This document shows, in pieces, positions 34,666 to 41,673 of a stretch of 64,000 nucleotides of DNA. The first letter of the stretch is position 1. The number at the start of each line of letters is the position of its first letter. A program made the position numbers and the translations under genes. Under the pieces are notes generated by a model that had not been told where the DNA came from, searched no databases, and saw nothing but the letters and a program-made list of their open reading frames with translations. Source of the stretch: CAYGZL01 sp964354345 (GTDB lineage Bacteria > Chloroflexota > Anaerolineae > Anaerolineales > UBA4823); assembly GCA_964354345.1 (NCBI GenBank), contig CAYGZL010000043.1, positions 1-64,000 of the forward strand. The letters run 5' to 3'.

Positions 34666-35274
34666 ATGAAAAACCAGGAACTGGAAGTAAAATTTTATGT
34701 ATTAAATTTACAGGCGGTAGAAGAGCGCTTGATGGCTCTTGATGCTCAACTTGTCCAACCGCGTATTCTAGAAACTAATTTACGTTTTGATACACCTGAA
34801 GCCGAATTTACCCAAGCAGGGCGCGCGATCCGTTTACGTCAGGATTCCGAAACTCGTCTGACTTATAAAGGTCCCGGTACAGTCGAGGGAGGCGCACGGC
34901 TCAGGCAGGAAATCGAGTTTACCGTTGCTGATTTTGAGGCTGCCCGGGATTTCTTACTCGCGCTAGGATATCAGATCAGTGTAATCTACGAAAAATATCG
35001 GACGACTTATGACCTGTTAACTGCCCATGTTACCCTGGATCAAATGCCTTATGGCGACTTTATCGAAATTGAGGGGTCGGATCCTGGGGTAATCCAGGCG
35101 GTAGCCCGATTATTAAATCTTAACTGGGAGACTCGCATCGCAGATAGCTATACTGTGTTATTTGCGCGTTTACAGGTAACACGAAAATTAAGTTTCCGTG
35201 ATCTTACATTTTTAAATTTCCTTGAATTGGAGATCAGTGCAGGCGACTTGGAAGTCCAACCGTCCGATAGGTAA
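34666..35274 (+). CDS. CYTH domain protein (CyaB/class IV adenylate cyclase-like phosphatase fold)
   Basis: 202 residues. The CYTH signature ELEVKFYV lies at the very start (usual ExExK pattern). LETNLRFDTP, AIRLRQDSETRLTYKGP, RQEIEF, YEKYRTTYDL and DFIEIEG supply the alternating acidic and basic residues that line the triphosphate tunnel. Bacterial members hydrolyse tripolyphosphate or thiamine triphosphate, or make cAMP (CyaB). The exact reaction cannot be decided. The ATG at 34666 is chosen because ExExK then stands near the N-terminus; an upstream in-frame GTG-type start at 34648 overlaps the carrier gene. Convergent with murI. Confidence 0.85.
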   Translation: MKNQELEVKFYVLNLQAVEERLMALDAQLVQPRILETNLRFDTPEAEFTQAGRAIRLRQDSETRLTYKGPGTVEGGARLRQEIEFTVADFEAARDFLLALGYQISVIYEKYRTTYDLLTAHVTLDQMPYGDFIEIEGSDPGVIQAVARLLNLNWETRIADSYTVLFARLQVTRKLSFRDLTFLNFLELEISAGDLEVQPSDR

Positions 35275-35288
35275 TGGATACTATAACA

Positions 35289-36128
35289 CTACCCCGTGAT
35301 TTTTTTGTTCTTCCAGGTAATTGATTGAACTGATGCTTTTTCAATAGTCAGGCGGTGCAATATAATCTTAAGCGGCATTGGATCGCCTGTAGTGAATATT
35401 TGTAAGGGGGGGGAATCCGCTATTCCGGGATTTCCACTCCTGATAAGCTGTTGTTCAGCCAGTACACGGTGTACTTGACGAGCGACGGCTGGTGCAGGAT
35501 CAATCACATTCACCTGTGGACCAACGATCGACTGGATCATGGGAATCACGAAGGGATAATGAGTGCAACCCAGTACAACTGTATCAATCCCCTGGCGCAG
35601 CATTGGTTGTAAAGCGGTTTCTAAAATAAGCCGGGTAGCCAGGGTATCGAATTCACCGGCTTCGATTTGTGCAACCAGACCAGGGCATGTGTGTTGTAAA
35701 AGAGTGACGCCACTGGCAAACCGTTCCACAACGGAGGCGTAAAGCGCTCCCTGGAAAGTGGCTGGGGTAGCCAGGATGCCCACCACCCGACTTCGCGTAG
35801 CCTCCGCGGCGGGTTTTATGGCTGGTTCCATTCCCACAAACGGAAGATCAGGAAAACGTTGCCGTAGATCGTGTAAGGCTGCGGCAGATGCAGTATTACA
35901 CGCGACAACTATTAATTTTGCTTTTTGAGAAATTAGATAACGGGTGATCGCCACCGAGAACTGCCGTACCTGGACCAATGATCGAGTTCCGTAAGGTACA
36001 TGAGCCTGATCAGCAATATAGTGGATTGCCTCTTGAGGGAGCTCCTTTCGAATTGCCTGCAAGACGGATAACCCCCCGATACCGGAGTCAAAGATGCCAA
36101 TAGGCGACAGTGAGTGGGCGCAGGCCAT
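35289..36128 (-). CDS. murI: Glutamate racemase
   Basis: 279 residues. It has GIFDSGIGGLSVLQ (acid D14), VPYGTRS, the first catalytic Cys in VACNTASAAAL (C77) and the second in VLGCTHYPFVIP. MurI makes D-glutamate for peptidoglycan. Its 3' end meets the convergent CYTH gene after 14 nt. The gene lies 40 nt downstream of the amidotransferase-like gene on the same strand. Confidence 0.94.
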   Translation of the reverse strand: MACAHSLSPIGIFDSGIGGLSVLQAIRKELPQEAIHYIADQAHVPYGTRSLVQVRQFSVAITRYLISQKAKLIVVACNTASAAALHDLRQRFPDLPFVGMEPAIKPAAEATRSRVVGILATPATFQGALYASVVERFASGVTLLQHTCPGLVAQIEAGEFDTLATRLILETALQPMLRQGIDTVVLGCTHYPFVIPMIQSIVGPQVNVIDPAPAVARQVHRVLAEQQLIRSGNPGIADSPPLQIFTTGDPMPLKIILHRLTIEKASVQSITWKNKKITG

Positions 36129-36168
36129 AAGATATTCCGGATTTCAATATTATAAAAAGGGTTTGAAA

Positions 36169-36903
36169 CTACTCCTGGCGCTGGGTTTGACTCGCAGCCT
36201 TAATAAAAGCCTCGAAAAGAGAAACCATCTCAGCCTTACGGGGTAGCCATTCAGGATGCCATTGAACCGCCAGCCCAAACGGATATTCCTCTAACTCAAA
36301 AGCTTCGATTAAGCCATCCGGCGCGTAAGCGGTAGTGCGCAGGTTTGGAGCAATTCGGTTAATCCCTTGGTGGTGCAGACTGTTCACTTGCGCGGATGAG
36401 ACACCCAGAATCTGGGTTAACTGGCTATTTGGTTCAAAATTAACAACATGAGCTAAATGAGTGCGTTCAAATTCGGGAAAATATTGGTGGCGCAATGAAT
36501 TTGTACGCTGGTCAAGCAAGTCCTCATAGAGTGTACCCCCGAAAGCTACATTTATTACTTGTAACCCACGACAGATACCTAAAAATGGAAGTTTAATGCG
36601 AACAATATCCTGCAAGAGTTGAATTTCAATGGCATCCCGGTCACGATCCACTCCGGCTACCAGTGGATGCATCTGGCTGCCGTACTGTTCAGGATAAACA
36701 TCGCCGCCACCTGTGAAAAGTACGCCGTCTACACGATCTAAAATGGCTTTAAGAGTATCATGAGCTAAACCTAACGGGATAAGAACCGGGCAACCCCCTG
36801 CTCGGTTTATCGCTGCAGTATACGCCTCAACAACGTATAGATACGTGTAGCCATGCTGATTCTTTTCCCGAGAGCAGGTAAGACCGATTATCGGTTGGGC
36901 CAT
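36169..36903 (-). CDS. Class I glutamine-amidotransferase-like hydrolase (PuuD/peptidase C26 type)
   Basis: 244 residues. The nucleophile Cys111 is in LGICRGLQ and the His/Glu pair in QWHPEW (H216, E218). FTGGGDVYPEQYG near 63-75 is typical of gamma-glutamyl-GABA hydrolases of the polyamine route. No other putrescine genes are nearby, so the substrate is left open. The gene begins just after the rplS terminator. AAGG lies about 9 nt before the ATG. Confidence 0.87.
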   Translation of the reverse strand: MAQPIIGLTCSREKNQHGYTYLYVVEAYTAAINRAGGCPVLIPLGLAHDTLKAILDRVDGVLFTGGGDVYPEQYGSQMHPLVAGVDRDRDAIEIQLLQDIVRIKLPFLGICRGLQVINVAFGGTLYEDLLDQRTNSLRHQYFPEFERTHLAHVVNFEPNSQLTQILGVSSAQVNSLHHQGINRIAPNLRTTAYAPDGLIEAFELEEYPFGLAVQWHPEWLPRKAEMVSLFEAFIKAASQTQRQE

Positions 36904-36920
36904 GATTGGTCTACCTTAGT

Positions 36921-36959
36921 AAAACAAGAAAAAGGCGCAGAACCAGGTTGGACTGCGCC
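36921..36959 (-). terminator. Intrinsic terminator after rplS
   Basis: On the minus strand GGCGCAG pairs with CTGCGCC (36959-36953 and 36940-36934, 12-nt loop) and is followed by TTTTTCTTGTTTT. It lies 25 nt past the L19 stop and before the amidotransferase-like gene, separating the two. Confidence 0.85.
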
Positions 36960-36984
36960 CATAAGGGTAAGGTTGCCAGGCAAG

Positions 36985-37332
36985 TTAAGAGAAACGGGTT
37001 TTAAGCCGGGCACTCTTACCAGTCCGCTCACGCAGATAATACAAACGGGCTCGGCGTACTTTGGAGTGACGTTCGACAACGACTTTTTCTAAGCGCGGAG
37101 AGCGCAGTAAGAAGGTGCGCTCCACACCAACTCCATTACTGGCTATCCGCCGAACGGTGAAATTTCCATTATTACCGCTATTGCGCAAGCGGATCACAAT
37201 ACCCCGGAATTCTTGAGTACGTTCGTTATTTCCTTCCTTGATACGCAAGAAAACACGTACAGCATCTCCCGGGTTTAATGTGGGTACATTGGGGTTCACG
37301 GGAGCTTCGACGGCTTTTAACAAATCGCTCAT
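36985..37332 (-). CDS. rplS: 50S ribosomal protein L19
   Basis: 115 residues, the expected size. It has LNPGDAVRVFLRIKEGNNERTQEFRGIVI at 18-46, then GVGVERTFLLRSPRLEKVVVERHSKVRRARLYYLRER, the conserved C-terminal part that contacts 23S rRNA. AAAGGAA precedes the ATG. It has its own promoter, leader hairpin and terminator, so it is a single-gene unit; trmD and rpsP, often its neighbours, are not in the window. Confidence 0.96.
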   Translation of the reverse strand: MSDLLKAVEAPVNPNVPTLNPGDAVRVFLRIKEGNNERTQEFRGIVIRLRNSGNNGNFTVRRIASNGVGVERTFLLRSPRLEKVVVERHSKVRRARLYYLRERTGKSARLKTRFS

Positions 37333-37369
37333 AATTGTAATTCCTTTACCAGGTCAAAGACAGCATAAA

Positions 37370-37403
37370 GCCGCCAGGGGCGGCACGGGCGAGTATTATA
37401 CCA
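37370..37403 (-). promoter_or_regulatory. rplS extended -10 promoter and leader hairpin
   Basis: TGGTATAAT on the minus strand (37403-37395) is an extended -10. The leader of about 55 nt contains a GCCGCC/GGCGGC stem (37384-37370, 3-nt loop) without a T-tract directly after it. It could be a 5' stabiliser or an L19-binding autoregulatory element. Confidence 0.55.
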
Positions 37404-37456
37404 TGCCGATTAGAAATTGGAAAGAAATTTATTGAGAAGTATACCTGATTTTGGAG

Positions 37457-37465
37457 TGATATAAT
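37457..37465 (+). promoter_or_regulatory. Extended -10 of the PfkB gene (leaderless type)
   Basis: TGATATAAT fits TGnTATAAT exactly and ends 7 nt before the ATG at 37473. Transcription would start at or next to the A of the start codon, and there is no room for a Shine-Dalgarno site downstream. Confidence 0.6.
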
Positions 37466-37472
37466 TCTTTAC

Positions 37473-38321
37473 ATGTTAAATTTAACACGTTTGGAACCGA
37501 TTGATTATCTGGTCATTGGTCATTTAACTATCGACCTGACATTGCAGGGCCGTCGCTTAGGCGGTACAGCCTCCTATTCAGCCCTCATGGCGCGTGCTTT
37601 AGGATTGCGCGCTGGAATCGTAACTGCATTTGGGGCGGAAATTTCTTTGGATGATTTAAATGGGATCCCGGTCGTAAATTTTCTAACAGAATATAGTACC
37701 ACGTTTGAAAATGTAATGACGCCCGATGGGCGGACGCAGACGCTTTACCATGTCGCTCCGACTCTTGATTATTATCATATACCAGAAGCATGGCGCTCCG
37801 CCCGGATTGTGCATTTGGGGCCGGTCGCTCAGGAAGTTGAGCCAGGTCTGATTCGAAACTTCCCTGACTCTTTTATCGGAGTGACACCTCAGGGGTGGTT
37901 GCGTAATTGGGATGGTGATGGTCATGTGTTGCACTCTGAATGGCCAGAGGCAAGTTTTGTACTTCAAAAAGCAAGCGCGGCTGTCATCAGTGTTGAAGAT
38001 GTTGATTATAATGAAGCACGCATTGAAGAAATGGCTGCCTCCTGCAACATTCTCGCGGTAACTGAAGCCCACCAGGGAGCTCGATTGTATTGGAATGGCG
38101 ATGTGCGCCGGTTCTTACCCCCTAAGATTGAAGAAGTTGATCCGACTGGAGCGGGGGATATCTTCGCCACAGCTTTCTTCGTTCGACTCGCCGAGACACA
38201 AGATCCCTGGGAGGCAGCTCGCTTTGCGACTCAGCTATCTGCGTTTTCAATTACTCGTCCTGGATTGGCCGGTATACCAACCCGCTCAGAAATCCAGGCA
38301 ACTCTGGTAGAAGTTATCTGA
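37473..38321 (+). CDS. PfkB family carbohydrate kinase
   Basis: 282 residues of the ribokinase fold. GGTASYSALMARALG near 30-44 is the first PfkB signature, and VDPTGAGDIFATAFF near 228-242 holds the catalytic Asp and anion hole. The sugar or nucleoside substrate is not evident. It lacks the lid strands of ribokinase in the usual form. The parA gene begins 10 nt downstream, so kinase and partition genes share a message, an unexplained association. Confidence 0.87.
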   Translation: MLNLTRLEPIDYLVIGHLTIDLTLQGRRLGGTASYSALMARALGLRAGIVTAFGAEISLDDLNGIPVVNFLTEYSTTFENVMTPDGRTQTLYHVAPTLDYYHIPEAWRSARIVHLGPVAQEVEPGLIRNFPDSFIGVTPQGWLRNWDGDGHVLHSEWPEASFVLQKASAAVISVEDVDYNEARIEEMAASCNILAVTEAHQGARLYWNGDVRRFLPPKIEEVDPTGAGDIFATAFFVRLAETQDPWEAARFATQLSAFSITRPGLAGIPTRSEIQATLVEVI

Positions 38322-38331
38322 TGGGGTGATG

Positions 38332-39123
38332 ATGGGACGGGTTTATACCCTGGTCAACCAAAAGGGAGGTGTCGGGAAAACCACGACTGCCATTAATTTG
38401 GGCGCTTACCTGGCACATTATGGCCAGCGGATCCTGCTTGTCGATATTGATCCTCAGGCTAATGCAACTTCTTGTTTGAAGATCGATAAAAATACTGTCA
38501 GGGGGGGATCTTATGAGGTGTTGATTGGGAATGCACCGGCTGCCAATTTCATTTTACATAATCCTCGCTTAAAAATGTCTTTATTACCTGCCACACCTGC
38601 CCTGGCAGGCGGTGAGGTTGAGTTAGTGTCTGTTACAGTTCGCGAAAGTCGTTTACAGAAAGGCCTGGCGGCGGTCATCGATCGATACGACTATACTTTG
38701 ATCGATTGTCCACCTTCTTTAGGTTTACTGACATTAAACGGTGTTATGGCTGCCAGGGATGGTTTACTGATACCGGTACAATGTGAATACTTGGCACTCG
38801 AGGGTCTAGGTCAGCTTACCCATACGATAAATCGCGTTCGCAGCGGGTTATACCCTGGATTGAAAATCCGGGGCGTGGTAATGACAATGTTTGATGGGCG
38901 AACGAACCTCGCAAATGATGTTGTGAATGAAGTGCGTAAGTACTTTCCTAATCTTGTCTTCCAGAATGTAATCCCACGCTCAGTTCGCCTTGCGGAAGCC
39001 CCTTCCTATGGTCAACCAATTTCTATGTATTCGCCCGGGTCAAGTGGTGCGCTAGCGTATGCTGCCCTCGCACGCGAAGTATTAAATCAAGACGGCATTC
39101 GTATACCAGAGATAGTTCATTAG
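38332..39123 (+). CDS. parA: Chromosome partitioning ATPase ParA (Soj)
   Basis: 263 residues. Deviant Walker A KGGVGKTTTAINLG at about 11-24, VDIDPQANATS, and Walker B YTLIDCPPSLGLLTLN. It binds DNA as an ATP dimer and moves ParB-bound chromosome origins. Three in-frame starts cluster (GTG 38326, ATG 38329, ATG 38332); the last has the best spacing from GGGG at 38323-38326. parB follows 18 nt downstream. Confidence 0.94.
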   Translation: MGRVYTLVNQKGGVGKTTTAINLGAYLAHYGQRILLVDIDPQANATSCLKIDKNTVRGGSYEVLIGNAPAANFILHNPRLKMSLLPATPALAGGEVELVSVTVRESRLQKGLAAVIDRYDYTLIDCPPSLGLLTLNGVMAARDGLLIPVQCEYLALEGLGQLTHTINRVRSGLYPGLKIRGVVMTMFDGRTNLANDVVNEVRKYFPNLVFQNVIPRSVRLAEAPSYGQPISMYSPGSSGALAYAALAREVLNQDGIRIPEIVH

Positions 39124-39141
39124 GTTACAAGGAAATATAAA

Positions 39142-40011
39142 ATGGCACGAAAAACCGGCCTGGGTAGGGGTCTAGCTGCATTAATTCCGGGTAATGAGCA
39201 GCCGGTTCCCGGGGGTATATCCAGTATTCCAGTGGATCGGATTAAACCCAATCCAATGCAGCCGCGGGCTCGGGAAAAGCTCGAAAATTTACCGGCTGAT
39301 ATTCTTGAGCTGGCTGAGTCGATTAAAGAACATGGGATACTGCAGCCTTTGATTGTGACTTATGACCCGGCCGAGGATGTGTATATCCTGATCGCTGGTG
39401 AGCGCCGCTGGCGGGCAGCGCAGCAGGCTGGTCTTGACAGTGTTCCTGCCCTGATTCGTGAGGCAACTGAACAAGAGCGTCTGGAACTGGCTTTAATTGA
39501 AAATATCCAGCGTGCTGATCTGGATCCATTGGAAGAAGCTGAGGCTTATCGTCAGTTGACCGAAAATTTTAGTTTGACTCACGATGAAGTGGCCAGGCGA
39601 GTGGGGAAAAGCCGTGAAACGATCACCAATATCCTGCGTTTGTTAAATCTGGCCCCGGATGTTCGTGAAGCATTGTTGAAAGGGAAGATTACGGAGAGTC
39701 ATGCCCGTACCTTGCTGGGTCTGACTAATCCTGAAGCGCAAAGTGCAGCCTTAAACCAGGTACTCGAACGCAATCTGACTGTCCGCCAGACCGAAGAACT
39801 GGTGCGGTTGCTCAATGGACAGCGCCTGCCTCACCCACCTCGTCCGTCTGCTGCCCCTGAAATTACTGCGCTGGAGGACCGTTTGCGCAATCGGTTAGGA
39901 ACCCGCGTTCGATTGAAAAGGCGCGGGAAAGGCGGCTCTCTCACAATCAATTTCTATTCCGAAGAAGAGTTAAATTCTCTGGTGGATATTATTCTGGATG
40001 GAGACTCTTAA
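39142..40011 (+). CDS. parB: Chromosome partitioning protein ParB (Spo0J)
   Basis: 289 residues. The N-terminus RKTGLGRGLAALIPG is classical. The CTPase region holds GERRWRAAQQAGLDSVPALIR and ENIQRADLDPLEEAEAYR. A helix-turn-helix lies near 145-165 (HDEVARRVGKSRETITNILRLL), and a short C-terminal dimer domain follows. It binds parS and spreads as a CTP-dependent clamp. AAGGAAA precedes the ATG. No convincing parS site was seen here, so the origin may lie outside. Confidence 0.94.
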   Translation: MARKTGLGRGLAALIPGNEQPVPGGISSIPVDRIKPNPMQPRAREKLENLPADILELAESIKEHGILQPLIVTYDPAEDVYILIAGERRWRAAQQAGLDSVPALIREATEQERLELALIENIQRADLDPLEEAEAYRQLTENFSLTHDEVARRVGKSRETITNILRLLNLAPDVREALLKGKITESHARTLLGLTNPEAQSAALNQVLERNLTVRQTEELVRLLNGQRLPHPPRPSAAPEITALEDRLRNRLGTRVRLKRRGKGGSLTINFYSEEELNSLVDIILDGDS

Positions 40012-40027
40012 GGTTCAAAGATAAAGT

Positions 40028-41635
40028 ATGCTGATCCTAGTAACCAACGCAAAAATATATACAATGGATTCTTCAATGCCAACCGCGACCTGCCTGGTGA
40101 TTGAGGACGGGAGGATTAAGGCGGTTGGAGGAAAAGAGCTTGAGCAGGAATATCGAGGCGGGGGACAGCTTTTCGATGCAGGAACGAGAGCTGTCATACC
40201 TGGTCTGACGGATGCACACCTGCATTTGGAACAGTATGCGTTAGGTCTGCAAAAGGTTGATTGTGAAACTGCCACCAAAGGAGAATGCCTGGCGCGGGTC
40301 GCTAGGAGAGCCCACCAATTGCCTCCCGGTAAATGGATTTTGGGTCATGGTTGGAATCAAAATGACTGGTCTGAAGGCTATGGAAATGCGGCAGAATTGG
40401 ATCAGGTAGCGCCCGATCAGCCAGTTTTTCTTACTGCCAAATCCTTACATGCTGCCTGGGTAAACAGTGCTGCATTGCGGTTGGCTAATTTGACAGCTGA
40501 TACACCCGATCCTTCTGGTGGGAGACTCGGGAGAGACGCGCATGGTAATCTAAGCGGAATTTTATATGAAAGGGCGATGGAACTCGTTTATACGGTGATC
40601 CCCGAGCCCTCGCAAGAACAGGTGTGTACAGCAATTCAACAAGCGCAATTAGGGTTATGGAAAATGGGCCTGACCGGGGTTCATGATTTTGACCGCCGAC
40701 GTTGTTTTATGGCTTTACAGAAATTGCACCAGAATAACGAGCTCTACTTACGGGTTCTCAAGAGTATCCCTTTTGAGGATTTACCTCATGCAGTTGCCCT
40801 GGGTTTGCGTACAGGCTTCGGAGATGATGTCTTACGTATCGGGCAGGTGAAGGCCTTCGCCGATGGCGCTTTGGGTCCTCAAACGGCAGCGATGCTACAA
40901 CCCTATGACAATCAGGTCGAAAACTCAGGTATCCTGATGATGGATGTTGAAGAACTCTATGAGCTTGGGCGGATGGCAGTTGATGCAGGTTTGGCTTTGG
41001 CTGTGCATGCCATCGGCGACCGAGCCAACCATGAAGTTCTGCAGGCTTTTGAGCAACTCAGGGAATATGAGTATGAAATAGCCAGGCGAAAAGGTCAGCA
41101 GGTATCCCATAAACAATTAAGGCACCGCATTGAGCATGTTCAGTTAATCCACCCCGATGACGCCAATCGTTTAGCTAAGTTAGACATTATTGCGTCTATG
41201 CAACCGATTCACGCTCCTTCGGATATGCTAATGGCAGACAGATTTTGGGGAAAACGGGCAACTTTTGCATATGCCTGGCGTACGCAACTCAAATCTGGCG
41301 CTGTGCTGGCGTTCGGTTCTGACGCGCCAGTAGAATCGCCAAATCCCTTCTGGGGTGTGCAGGCAGCGGTGACACGCCGGCGCCTGGACGGCACCCCTGG
41401 TCCGGACGGTTGGTATCCAGAGCAACGCCTATCCATCGATCAGGCGATCCATGCATTTACCTCTGGGGCAGCGTATGCCGCGGGTATGGAAGACCGACTC
41501 GGCAAGATAGCTCCAGGTTACCTGGCTGATCTGTTGATCTTGGATCGAGATCCATTTGCTTGTCCCCCAGACGAGCTCCATAGGATTCGCCCTACAGCCA
41601 CTATGGTAGATGGCCATTGGGTATATGGGGAGTAA
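40028..41635 (+). CDS. Metal-dependent amidohydrolase (YtcJ-like, amidohydrolase 3 family)
   Basis: 535 residues. The metal-binding GLTDAHLHLEQYALG comes near 60, KWILGHGWNQNDW near 103 and HAIGDRANHEVLQAF near 330. HRIEHVQLI and the C-terminal GSDAPVESPNPFWGVQAAV supply the remaining His and Asp ligands. Members hydrolyse varied amides and ureas; no specific substrate can be assigned. It follows parB by 16 nt but is unlikely to be functionally linked. Convergent with the sortase-fusion gene. Confidence 0.87.
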   Translation: MLILVTNAKIYTMDSSMPTATCLVIEDGRIKAVGGKELEQEYRGGGQLFDAGTRAVIPGLTDAHLHLEQYALGLQKVDCETATKGECLARVARRAHQLPPGKWILGHGWNQNDWSEGYGNAAELDQVAPDQPVFLTAKSLHAAWVNSAALRLANLTADTPDPSGGRLGRDAHGNLSGILYERAMELVYTVIPEPSQEQVCTAIQQAQLGLWKMGLTGVHDFDRRRCFMALQKLHQNNELYLRVLKSIPFEDLPHAVALGLRTGFGDDVLRIGQVKAFADGALGPQTAAMLQPYDNQVENSGILMMDVEELYELGRMAVDAGLALAVHAIGDRANHEVLQAFEQLREYEYEIARRKGQQVSHKQLRHRIEHVQLIHPDDANRLAKLDIIASMQPIHAPSDMLMADRFWGKRATFAYAWRTQLKSGAVLAFGSDAPVESPNPFWGVQAAVTRRRLDGTPGPDGWYPEQRLSIDQAIHAFTSGAAYAAGMEDRLGKIAPGYLADLLILDRDPFACPPDELHRIRPTATMVDGHWVYGE

Positions 41636-41673
41636 AAGATAAATATCAGGCGCTAAAGTCTGCTGAGTACATT

